From Tipula vernalis (Eukaryota > Arthropoda > Insecta > Diptera > Tipulidae): a DNA stretch of 64,000 nt. The stretch lies in contig OY282560.1 of NCBI GenBank assembly GCA_958295665.1, positions 192,946,061 to 193,010,060 of the forward strand, written 5' to 3'. The notes under the pieces are model-generated. The model did not search any database. It was not told the DNA's origin and was given only the letters and a program-made list of their open reading frames with translations. The position numbers were made by a program, and so were the translations under genes. The stretch's first letter is position 1, and each line of letters starts with the position of its first letter. Below are positions 54,846 to 64,000 of this stretch, one piece after another.

Positions 54846-57461
54846 TTAAATACAACTGCCCAATTCCAAAGGTTTCTGCCTTTGAAGTCTTCTTACTGCA
54901 TTGGTGGTATCCAACAAACTTCGTATGTCTGCATTTTGGTGCCGAGATATCCGCTGAATGTGTTTCTTCGCATGATTTTGTATTTCTTCACTTACATATT
55001 CCATATTTAAGTCCCTATGGAGGTTATCATTTCTAATGTACCATGGTGCGTTTACAATGCCACGCAGCACTTTGTTTTGAAAACATTGAATCATTTGTAC
55101 ATTTGTCTTCTTGGTACAACCCCAAAGTTGAATACCGTAGGTCCATACTGGTTTAAGTATTTGCTGATATAATAGCAATTTGTTATGAATTGTAAGCTCA
55201 GAGTTCCTACCTCCCTTCTATTTGAAGTTTAATTCTTCTTTTTTCTTTTTAACATGTTCTTTCCATCTAAGCTTGCAATCGAGAGTCATGCCGAGGTATT
55301 TGGCTGTATTTGCATTTGGAACCGGCCTTGAATTAAGTTCCACTAGAATCCAGTTACCTTTCTGGTTTTTGAAGTTTACGTGAACCGATTTTGCCTCGTT
55401 TAGGCTAATGCGCCATTTCTTTGTCCAACTACTCACTGTGTCGGTTGCTTTTTGAAGTTTGGTCGTTGCTTCTGATATACACTTTCCAGTCGCCAGAATA
55501 GCTGTATCGTCTGCAAATGTTGCTATGGTGGCACCTTCTGTATTTGGCATATCTCTGGTGTACAGGATGTACAATATAGGACCCAGTACGCTACCCTGTG
55601 GTATGCCTGCTGATATTCTCTTTAGTTCAGAGTACTCTTGGTTATATTTTACACGGAAATGTCGGTCTGCGATATAAGATTTAAGAATTTGATAGAATTG
55701 CTTTGGTAGATCTCGATGCAATTTAAATTCAAGTCCTTGGTGCCAAATTTTGTCGAAAGCTTGTGCTACATCTAAGAAGATGCTGGAGCATATCTTCTTA
55801 TTCTCAAGTGAGTCTTCGATTATATCCGTTATTCTGTGAACTTGTTCTATCGTAGAGTGATTTTCTCTAAATCCAAATTGGTGTGGTGGAATCAAATTTC
55901 TCTCCTCTATTATTGGTTTGAGTCTCTTGAGCAGTAATTTTTCAAATAATTTTGAAATTACAGGAAGTAGTGAAATCGGTCTGTACGACTTTTTATCGTT
56001 CGCTGGTTTGCCTGGTTTGGGGATCATAATTACTTCAGCAACCTTCCATTGCCGTGGGACATATTTTAGTCTGAAGACAGCATTGATAATTTGAAGCAAT
56101 TTTCGTAGTCCCTTCTCGGGAATGGCTTTTACGACTTGTCCAGTAATTAAATCATATCCTGGAGCTTTTTTTGCGTTCAAACTACACTTGATCTCATTTT
56201 TTAATTCCTGTAATGTTACACATCGAATATTATATTCATCAATTTTGCTAATTGTTATTATGTTTTCATCTGCTGTTTGCCTAGGTAGCGGTTGAAAGGT
56301 GTCTTCCAAGTGAGCTGCAAATAAAATAGCTTTTTGCTTGTCACTTTTGGCCCAGGTTCCTTCCCCATTTTTAATAGGTGGCACATGCATTTTAGTTCTT
56401 TTTAATCCCTTTGTTGCTTTCCAAAGAGAGTAATCAGTATCTTTATGTTTGGTGAGACCATTTAAGTACTTGTTGATAGTTTCATTCTTAATTTCTTTTA
56501 TAAGTTGTTTTAGTTTATTGCATAGAAAATTGAGGAATTTTTTGTTTCCGGGGCGCGTGTCCTTTGCCAGGTTTTCCTTGCCTTCCGTTTCTCTCTAACT
56601 AACTCCCTGACTTCAATAGGATAATTTTGATTCCTACGGGATTCGGTGTGACTAGCAGGAGAACTTTCCCATGCTGCTTGTTGAATAGTACTGTTAAATA
56701 CCTCTAGTTCGTCTTCCAACTGTACCGGTGTTTTAATCGGCACTCGTAGATTTATTTGCATTTTAATTAGTTCTTGGAATAGGTCCCAGTTAGTTCTATT
56801 ATTTGTTAATTTAGGCAGGTTATCCTTATTAATTATCATTGTGCTGAGTGTCATGATAACAGGTGTATGATCGGAATATATCCCTGCGCTGTTTTCGATG
56901 CACATGTAATCCTCGAAGATCAGCAGGCCAGTATGTTGGTTTACCTCCAGAGTGGAACTCGCAGTTATTTATTCGTCCGGCTTCGAATAGCTCTTTTCCT
57001 TTATGGGTTGTAAGTCTTGATCCCCAATAGGTGTTTTTTGCATTAAAGTCACCACCAATAATAAAATTGGATCCTAGTGATCTAAAGAGTCTATTATAAT
57101 CTTCTTTGTTTAGATTATAGCATGGAGGGCAGTAGATAGAGGAAATACTGTATTCATTATTATTGTTAGTTTCAACTTTTATGGTTTTAACTTGCATACT
57201 TTCCTCTTCTATACTAAGTTCTTCATAGTGTTTGAGACTCTTTTTCACTATTACTGTTGATCCTCCTCTGGGTTTTCCTCCTGGGTGAACAGCATGGTAA
57301 CATTCATAATCACGTATTTTAATAAATGATGTTTTTGTGAAATGGCTCTCCGATATAAGGCAGATATCTATTTTTTCTAAATTTAGAAAAATTTCTAGCT
57401 CTGGAACATGTTGCGCTAGTCCGTTCGCGTTCCAGGTGACAATTCTTAATGATCTGCTCAT
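54846..57461 (-). pseudogene. Jockey ORF2: endonuclease and reverse transcriptase
   Basis: It starts with ATG at 57461, one base after the ORF1 stop. Endonuclease: RIVTWNANGLAQHVPELEIF, ISESHFTK (catalytic Glu), HAVHPGGKPRGGSTVIVKK, NFIIGGDFNAKNTYWGS (DFNAK). A frameshift near 56900 leads to YSDHTPVIM (SDH box). RT (56390-55218): ISLLPVISKLFEKLLLKRL, FGFRENHSTIEQVHRI, SSIFLDVAQAFDKIWHQGL (motif A Asp), GIPQGSVLGPILYILY and TIATFADDTAILA (FADD catalytic box). A second frameshift near 55210 precedes the C-terminal ILKPVWTYGIQLWG and FQNKVLRGIVNAPW. Endonuclease nicks DNA and RT copies the RNA at the nick. All catalytic boxes are intact; only the frameshifts and one or two short gaps disable it. 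Confidence 0.93.
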
Positions 57462-57462
57462 T

Positions 57463-58818
57463 TTAGTATATGAGGGCTGTTGCCTCGTTCAAGGTTTGAT
57501 GCATATCTAGACGATTATATAAAGCTTCTAGACCACGTTCTTGCTTTGCTAGCCTTATATTTATGGCTTCTATGCTTCGACAAATCCTTTCAAGGGGATT
57601 ATCATTCGTAGCATTAGATGATTGCTGTACAATTTGTGAATAACTTTTCCGCTCTGTACCAATACCTGGTGGTTTTGGATCCGCTTGGGTTTTAGTTGGT
57701 TTCTCTTCTCTGGTATCCCTAGGGTTTTGAGGAAACTGATGCGTTTTGTTTCTTAGTCTTTGAAGTTCTTTGGCTACTTCACAGCCTCTATAATTTGCAG
57801 GATGATGCCCTTTACAGTTTATACATTTTGCAGGGGTGTTTCTACTTTCTGTACACTCTTTCGCGTTGTGTTTTCCAGCACATTTTACGCATCTTGGCTC
57901 CCGTCTGCAATATTTTTGCGTGTGATTGAAACCTTGGCATTTTTTGCATTGAGGTATTAGCCTCGTGTTTTTCTTAAGCGGTTCTATTTTAACCCTCATA
58001 TTGAGAATTGCTTTGATGTTGAAGATGTTTTCAACTTTCTCCTTTTTGTTAAACGTAAGCATGAAGAGTGGAAGCCCCTTTTTTTGACTTGATTGTTCTC
58101 ACCTCTCTCTCGTTTTAGGATGTTTACTGCATCTTCTATTTGCAGATCTCTTGCCTTTAGGTCCTCAATTATGTCCTCCTTCTTACACGTTGGATGAAGG
58201 CCTCTGGCCATAACCTTAATTGCGCGTTCGTTTTTATCTTCGTATGTGAACCATTCTTTACCTTCCGCATTGAGCTTTGTTGCTAGAGCTCTATATGTGT
58301 CGGAATCTAGTGTATTGATTTTCCACACGTTATTGTTTAGTGACACTAGTTTATATTCCTTAGCTGTCACTGATTTCATTATAGATTGTATACTTGCAAA
58401 TTCTGTTATGCCGATTACATTAATTGGCGGAGGAGCCTTTTCTTTCGGTACAACCTTTTGTTGCTGTTGCTAATGAGTTGGTTTGGTATTAGTATCACCA
58501 GTTACTAATACATTAGCTTGCGAATGATCTCCAACTTTAGGCGAGAATTCTGCTTTTCGTTTTTTGGTAGGTCTTTTCTTCCTTTTCAGTACCCAATCTG
58601 AGTTTTCGACAGAGTTCAGCGTTTTCGTCTTTCTGCTGATTTGCAGAGTTAGTATGATTGTTTGGTGATCTTAACAACATTGAACTTCTTTCGAATGGGT
58701 TTAGCAATGATTGGCTCACCCCAGAATCCATTGAGCCAGCCTCGTAAGAGGGTGGATTAGCCAACTGTGTAGTTGGTTTACCACCTGGGGTATTGTTTCC
58801 TTTTTGCGTTGAACTCAT
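57463..58818 (-). pseudogene. Jockey ORF1: Gag-like protein with zinc knuckles
   Basis: It starts MSSTQKGNNTPGGKPTTQLA at 58818. A TAG near 58471 interrupts it. It continues PPINVIGITEF, VWKINTLDSDTYRALA and YEDKNERAIKVMARGLHPTC, the latter being the PRE_C2HC-type segment. After a frameshift near 58070 it gives LIPQCKKCQGFNHTQKYC, CVKCAGKHNAKEC and CINCKGHHPANYRGC, three CCHC knuckles that bind the element RNA. A proline- and lysine-rich region and a short helical end follow. The order matches Jockey-clade ORF1. The TAG and the frameshift mean this copy cannot make full-length protein. Confidence 0.92.
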
Positions 58819-59041
58819 TGCTTTATAACTGGTTATGTATCAACTACCAACCTAACCAGTACATGTTGGTAGTGGGTCATTGAAGAGAACATCATTTGCT
58901 ATGTTCTCGGTAGTCGGTTATTCCGACGTATTTTGGTCGCCAGAGCCTCGTTAGTTAAATAGCAGTAAGTACCACGTGCAGGTGAGGTTGGCATTTGGGC
59001 TAGTATAATAAGACCATCTAAACCAGCGCCCCTTACCCCCC
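58819..59041 (-). promoter_or_regulatory. 5' UTR of the Jockey-type LINE
   Basis: These 223 bp lie between the target duplicate and the ORF1 ATG. The minus strand begins GGGGGGTAAGGGGCGCTGGT. Jockey-clade LINEs carry an internal promoter here; the TACCAACATGTACTGGTTAG and GGTTGGTAGTTGATAC words form a partial repeat. The exact start of transcription was not determined. Confidence 0.6.
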
Positions 59042-60727
59042 AACAGCTATTGAAAACATGGAGGCTACAAATGACTTTTTGTTTTGACCGACACATGAAT
59101 ATAAAATAATTGATTTAACGCCTTGTGGTAACAGTTGTAAATGCTGATAACTGCAGGAAGCTATTTCATTCCCTCCTCTACCACCAATTCCTTCGTGCCA
59201 CATATAACACATAGGCTGAGCGGTAAGGCAATCGTGTACCGTTAAGTTAAACGTCCGTAATGAACGTTTATAAAAAGACACCAATGTTTTCATGTATGTA
59301 TATTTTAATTGAATTTGAAGATTCAGCAAGTAATTTATCTGCCCTCTTAGCCGCATATCCCAAGTCTGCCTTTTCATGGTGAGTTTGTTGGTCTGCTTCC
59401 AAAGTTTCTTTTTCATCCTCTGTTTTAGCTGCTTCGATCTTTGCTTTGAAGAGCTCGCATTTATTGCATATATCCAATTTTGGTTTTTTAAATTTTATAT
59501 TTAATAAATACAAAACTACCTTTAAAAATGTTTGAGTATTTTGATAAAAATACTGAATCTTGGTGGCTTTCAGAGTACAGTTTATACATAGCTGCTATTG
59601 TTAAATCCGATTGAAAGTATAATTGGGATGTGTGTCGCCGTGAACAATGACTTTCGTAGGCCGGAAATGTCATTATATGTTGATAGATTTCTTTAATCTT
59701 TTCGATGCTTAAGGTTTTTGGCGGAATAGCTTTGCCTCGGCGATCACTCAAGAAGTTTGTATCAGATGAATGTAATTTTTTCTTAGCTACTGACTTTATA
59801 AAATTGTCGGTATCGCCTAGCGTGTACCGGAAATATTTTTGACATACATACACTACTTGTCCGCCAATGTTAAATTGGTATGCATACGTATAATTTCTAT
59901 TTTTTTTTATTTATCGAGCTTTTTTCAACTGTTTTTGTTTTAGTTGTATGTACATTGATCATCCCTGCAGCGTATATTATACGGCGATTGTAGTTGCCAA
60001 AAGACCAATATTTTTTAAATATCTTGTTTGGGTTCGCAAAAGAAACACGAGATTTACATTTCTTCCTACAATCTTCTAACGGCTGACATTGTCTTGCCTT
60101 GATAATTTTTAGCCCAGAGTTGTAACTTTGCCCACAATTTCGTTTTTTTTTTATTGTCCTTTCGGATAGCAACTTTTGTAGTGGATAGTTGATTTTCATC
60201 TAATTCGGGATCTGAAGCAAGATTCCGTCAAGTTTGCATTGGTTCTTCCTCTATTTCATTTACGGATTCAGATCAAGAGCAAGGTTTATAGTTGGGATCC
60301 GCATCACTATCATCAAATTCTTCTAAATCTATAAGTAAATAAACAACGTGATTATTTTTAATATGCCTATATAGTGTGCATACTTATTGAAATTAATGTA
60401 CTAAACATCAGTGTCACTTGCGCTATCTAAGTGAATTGCGCAGTTATCCGTTGTAATAGATGTACTTTGTAGGTTTATTAATTCACCGGTATTGTAAATA
60501 GAAATTGTTTCGTTGTCCACCACCGATTCGAATGCTGGGTTTGGATCTACTGTATCTATGTTGTTGGTTTTAACTCCATCATCGCAAGGATTCTTCCGTT
60601 TAGGATTTGCTTTATTACATATGGCAGGACTAATACATGTATTGAATTTTGCTTCATTAATTTTCTATCTTTTATTTCTGATATTATTTTCATCTAACAA
60701 AATCATTTTTTGCGCTCGAGACACCAT

Positions 60728-61000
60728 GTTCGTTTTTCTAAGGATCATTTACAATAGTTCTAATTAATAGAGCTTTGAATCTGATATATCTCAAATTAAT
60801 AAAAAGATGTATCTATTTTCACACAATAAATATGAATAACACGTAAAAGTAAAATCACTGAACTCAAAGAATCTTAGTTTTCACACATTTATTATAATCA
60901 CCACTTTTATCGTTAAAAAACTATTCAAAAACTAAGAATACTTTATACTATTAATTATTAAGCATACCAGAAATAAGTTGGATCATTTTTTCATTTTTTA
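60728..61000. other. AT-rich spacer
   Basis: This lies between the start of the transposon gene (minus) and the next LINE (plus). It should contain the transposon's promoter and 5' end; I could not identify a terminal inverted repeat. AAAACTAAGATTCTTTGAGT is the longest non-A/T word on the minus strand. Confidence 0.4.
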
Positions 61001-61006
61001 TTAATT

Positions 61007-61941
61007 TTGCTAAGGGGTCGTAAAATCCCTACCAAAAATATACCGTTCTTAAAACCTCGCTTTTCAAAATTCCGAAAAACAGGCAAGATATTCAAAAAAT
61101 TGCCACCATTTGGATTTGCTGTGAACGAAAATCGAATTCTATCGCACCCAAACCATCCAGCCCGAAGAAATTGGCTAATTTACGCAGTCCAGCACTACTA
61201 ACTCCGCAATCTCCAAAATCGATCCCACAAACACCACAAACCCATGGGTGGCGGCTTCCAACGACTTGAAGATCTAATGCTCGACGTAAAGCAAATCCTC
61301 CTTAAGCAACTTTCCGAGCTTCACAACCAAATATCCAATTTGATCGTCGAAAATAAACAAATAAAAGAGGATCTACAGCTCACGCCGAAACATAACATAT
61401 CGTTACACATTAAAATATTGGAACTTTAAACCGAAGTCGATTACCTGAAAGAAAAGGAAAATATCAACAATATAGTTATTTCGGGAATTCCGGACAAATC
61501 AAATGATCGACTAATCGTGACATTACGTAAATCTCTTAAAGACGATAAATTCAACCGTATCCAAGGAACAAATCTATAGCGCACAGTATATTGGTAAAGC
61601 GCCTCAGCTAACAGCTGCTAACACCTCATCCAGCAGACCTCAATATTTTATTTTAGTTAAGCTCACATCCAACAGCGCCGAACAAGAAATAATTAATAAA
61701 AAGAAAATATTTATGAATCTTTTCTCGGACCAACTGGGCTTTAGCGGTGAAAATATAAAGCAGATATTCGTATGAGATCGTCTTACCACAAACAAACTTC
61801 AGCTATTTCGCACTGCACGGGAATTTAAGATTGCGAATCAATTTCAATTTCTTTGGACAACCAACAATAGGATTTTACTACGTAAAACACAAAAAAGTAA
61901 AATTTTTCGCATGACTAGAGTTATCGATCTTGATAAATTTT
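61007..61941 (+). pseudogene. CR1/L2-like LINE ORF1
   Basis: It begins around 61007-61244. A coiled-coil part reads LEDLMLDVKQILLKQLSELH, NQISNLIVENKQIKEDL, then after a TAA EVDYLKEKENINNIVISGIP. In other frames come TSSSRPQYFILVKLTSN, EIINKKKIFMNLFSDQLG, and the end RLTTNKLQLFRTAREFKI, QFQFLWTTNNRILLRK, VIDLDKF. A coiled coil followed by 'NI(V/I)ISGIP' and a closing 'LFRxAREFK...W.xNxRIxLRK' is the layout of ORF1 proteins of CR1/L2-group LINEs, which bind the element RNA. At least two stops or frameshifts are present. ORF2 follows 320 bp downstream in the same orientation. Confidence 0.75.
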
Positions 61942-62257
61942 AAACTTAAACTAATCACTATCACATTTGTATATTTTACACCTCACATCATCAAATTATA
62001 ATATTCTTTTATTCACTTATAATTTCATTTTATACCTACATTATACATTAACTAACTTTAAAATTAATTAACTTTATCTGGTCATTTTTTTTTTGTTTAC
62101 ATAAACCGATCAGCTGTTTTTGGTTTTCTGTTTTTTGTTTTGTTCACATAAAACCGTTCACATTTATTTACATTAAACCGATCAGCTGTTTCTTCAATTT
62201 TTTTTTTATTTTTCTATTTATGACAGATAAAATATAAATTTAGAGGATATTGTTCAA
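61942..62257 (+). other. Spacer between LINE ORF1 and ORF2
   Basis: This is AT-rich with a repeated word, AAACCGATCAGCTGTTT (62103-62119 and 62174-62190), separated by a TTTGTTTTGTTCACATAAAACC stretch and poly-T. No gene. Confidence 0.6.
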
Positions 62258-64000
62258 GTGGCGGAATTATTATGTGATGTGAAATACGAAGTCGGATTCC
62301 AGTATTGTGATGAACGAGTGGAAGCGGATTGCGCAAGTGTTTTATATTTTAATATCAGAGGTTTGAAGACGAAAGTTCGTGAGTTGGAAAATTTTCTGTC
62401 ATTTTTTAATTATGAGATCGAAATTATATTGTTCTTGTTGAATCTTGGGTGCAATCTAATGAGGTATTTTCAATAAATATACCAAATTATAATGTATTCC
62501 ATAGCTGTTGTGATGGTAGGGGTAGTGGTATATACGTTTTGATTAAGAAAAATATTGAATATTCAGTTGCTTTTGAGAAAGATGAAGATAAGAGTAACTA
62601 CCTAGTTCTGAAATTATTTAAAACAAATATGCATTTAATTAGTGTATATAGAAGCCCAGGGGGCCTATTCTCGAATTCCACATCCATTTTCCACATGTGG
62701 ATATCTGTCAAAATTCATAAAAATTGAATTTTTTCGGTACTAAGGGAATATTTCCGAATAGGTATAAACATGTGGAAAAAATTCCCCATTTAGGAAAATG
62801 TCCATGCCGCATGTGTTTTATATACGAATTACAATTTTCGAACGTTTATGTGTGATCTTTGACATATGTCCACATGTGGAAAATGGAAGTGGAATTTGAG
62901 AATAGACCCCCAGGATCACAAATTGACAAATTTCAAAACGAGTTTGAAAGGATTATGGAAAGGTTTCCAAAAGTAATGGTGTTAGGGGGCTTTAACTGAA
63001 ATATTTTGGAATCAACAAACTCTAAAGTGGGTCTGGATATCTGGACATTTTATATTATCTGGATATTTTATATTCAAATGGTTTCTTACTAGTAAATAAA
63101 ATGGATCCCAAATATGCCACTAGGATATGTAATACAACTTCAACCGTATTCGACCATGTTTTAACAGATCAAATTGGGATAATACGTAGCTTTTCATTGG
63201 AGGATGTATCATTTTTAGACCACAGAGCAATTCAGATCAAAATAAGCTTACACGTTGACAAAAATGAGCAAGTTCACAATTTAAAAATGTTTAATTGTAA
63301 TTTAGCTGAAATTAGTCACTTGTGGGAAAACATAGACAAGTGTCGTAGTCTGGACGAACTCATCTACGATCTTGAGAGAATGGTTAAAGCATATACACAA
63401 AACAAGCCAGTTACTCGACGATCACGTTTCAAACAACCTTGGATTACTCAAGATTTGTACCAAGATATTAGGATGAGAGAGAAATTGTTTAGGCTTAAAA
63501 TCAAGTATCCAGATTGCAAGCATCTGAGTGTAAGGTTTAATTATCTGAAAACCACTATTGTAATCAGAACTCGAAAAGCTAAACGAGAGTATTTTTCATC
63601 TAAATTAAGTGGTTGTAATGGAAACGCTAAAGAATTTTAGACCTGGTAAAGCTAACGATATGTAATAAGTAACGTGAACTGGTAACCAAAAAGATCTCCC
63701 TTAATATAGATGGTTTGATAGTTGATGAACCTGTGGCAGTGGCAAATGAGATGAATTCGTGTTTCATACTTGCGTGTGATTTTCCCTGGCCACCTGTTAA
63801 TTTAGTTATTCCAGAACAGAATGTGGATGTTGAATTGAATCTGGGTAATGTGAGCGAAGAAGAGGTAACTTATATCATTAAACATCTGAAGACGGCATCA
63901 GCTTCTGGACGGGAAGGGATATCAAGTAAGTTCCTTCAATTTTTCCAAGAAAAGTTGAAGAGAGCATTAACCCACTTGATCAATAATTCAATCGCACAAG
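62258..64000 (+). pseudogene. CR1/L2-like LINE ORF2: endonuclease and RT start (runs off window)
   Basis: It opens with ADCASVLYFNIRGLKTKVRE (first endonuclease box), followed by a broken catalytic-Glu region. The frame 62449-62727 continues INIPNYNVFHSCCDGRGSGI and LFKTNMHLISVYRSPGG, where a 249-bp MITE interrupts. After it come MERFPKVMVLGGFN (usually GDFN, so a catalytic Asp is Gly) and, at 63101-63640, TTSTVFDHVLTDQIG, VSFLDHRAIQIKI (the SDH-type box as LDH), then the linker TRRSRFKQPWITQDLYQDIR. The RT begins near 63850: EEEVTYIIKHLKTASASGRE. The window ends before the catalytic box. The insertion, frame breaks and GDF-to-GGF change show it is dead. Confidence 0.8.
62656..62914. mobile_element. 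249-bp MITE with 5-bp target duplication in LINE ORF2
   Basis: The element (62661-62909) begins GGGCCTATTCTCGAATTCCA and ends with the inverse of GGGTCTATTCTCAAATTCCA. The terminal inverted repeats extend about 53 bp, including TCCATTTTCCACATGTGG, with few mismatches. CCAGG stands on both sides (62656-62660 and 62910-62914). Removing the element and one CCAGG leaves LINE codons ...YRSPG-SQIDKF. It is non-coding, and the superfamily is unknown. Confidence 0.9.

Larger units (their letters stand above)
54686..59050 (-). mobile_element. Full-length Jockey-type LINE with poly-A tail and target duplication
   Basis: The element occupies 54695-59041 on the minus strand (about 4.35 kb): 5' UTR, ORF1, ORF2, short 3' UTR with AAATAAA about 8 bp before an A-tail (54695-54705). 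It is bounded by AACAGCTAT at 54686-54694 and again at 59042-59050. This 9-bp duplication is typical of target-primed LINE insertion. Its host is the transposon gene above, whose codons join cleanly when one duplicate and the LINE are removed. A few frame breaks and one stop suggest a young but already damaged copy. Confidence 0.92.
53462..60727 (-). pseudogene. DNA-transposon gene (GHTHMECDSDH family), split by a LINE
   Basis: Start ATG at 60727: MVSRAQKMILLDENNIRNKR. A probable phase-1 intron (about 60417-60329) leads to EEFDDSDADPNYKPCS. The frame 60199-59897 has RNCGQSYNSGLKIIKARQ and KKYWSFGNYNRRIIYAA. Next come KTLSIEKIKEIYQHIMTFPA, YESHCSRRHTSQLYF, KKPKLDICNKCELFKAKIEA and, at 59400-59043, FNLTVHDCLTAQPMCYMWHE and GANEI-like GGNEIASC, ending FVASMFSIAV. 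The LINE 54695-59041 intervenes, and the frame resumes in phase with KTLNFDEIDNTFLVPGHTHM, ECDSDHAIIDRKKK and HPRDWFPFIRTCG. A C-terminal part (53780-53462) has WHKVRWLWFTRDFGKILYKY and LLSLLPLIDEEFHNF. I believe the family is DUF7869, a presumed transposase. Stops and frameshifts (e.g. near 59495) make it dead. Confidence 0.75.

Overview
The window looks like a piece of an insect genome, most likely a higher fly (Diptera, Schizophora). It is very AT-rich, with many poly-A/poly-T runs and TATACATATGTACA-type words. It carries the usual fly mix of BEL/Pao and Gypsy LTR elements, Jockey- and CR1-like LINEs, Penelope-like elements, Tc1/mariner relics and small inverted-repeat elements. I found no convincing host gene, rRNA, tRNA or CRISPR. 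The window reads as a nested transposon graveyard, with three or four blocks of plain AT-rich DNA (about 1-1200, 7320-9465, 31108-34080, 41621-45030 and 47213-49350) that could be intronic or intergenic.

Layout. 1-4830 holds small fragments: a LINE scrap, an inverted-repeat element, a ~160-bp repeat family in both orientations around an RTE-like 3' tail, a Gypsy gag scrap, a DDE_4-type transposase relic and one copy of a fold-back repeat. 4840-7320 is a broken BEL/Pao pol (minus). 9470-15060 is a second BEL/Pao copy (minus) with its 5' LTR and primer-binding site but no 3' end. 15290-17990 is a dead LINE split by a fold-back array of ~145-bp units. 18110-19527 is the 3' end of a Gypsy element with its LTR. 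19800-25400 packs together an inverted Penelope-LTR-like repeat, a Gypsy gag, a Tc1/mariner relic, a second RTE-like tail, a 661-bp palindromic element, an R2-like restriction-endonuclease LINE tail and a Penelope scrap.

25414-31102 is the one intact element. It is a Gypsy retrotransposon with two 421-bp LTRs that read as identical, a 5-bp target duplication (AATAC), an open gag and an open pol joined by a -1 frame overlap. It is the only element here that looks recently active.

34100-38250 is a long heptamer satellite that switches from AAATATC to AAATTTG units. It runs straight into a 5'-truncated Gypsy pol (38245-40760) with a 3' LTR (41172-41620). 45340-51170 holds ~107-bp tandem repeats, two copies of a repeat that also occurs at 19.8 kb, and a Penelope-like RT fragment directly upstream of one copy. 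The copies at 46.9 and 51.0 kb carry the conserved core of a hammerhead ribozyme.

52.07-60.73 kb holds two copies of an intron-containing DNA-transposon gene of a family marked by a GHTHMECDSDH motif. The larger copy (53462-60727, minus) is split by a complete 4.35-kb Jockey-type LINE (54695-59041) with a poly-A tail and a 9-bp target duplication; removing the LINE restores the reading frame. 61.0-64.0 kb is a CR1/L2-like LINE (plus) that runs off the window; its endonuclease is interrupted by a 249-bp inverted-repeat element with a clean 5-bp target duplication.
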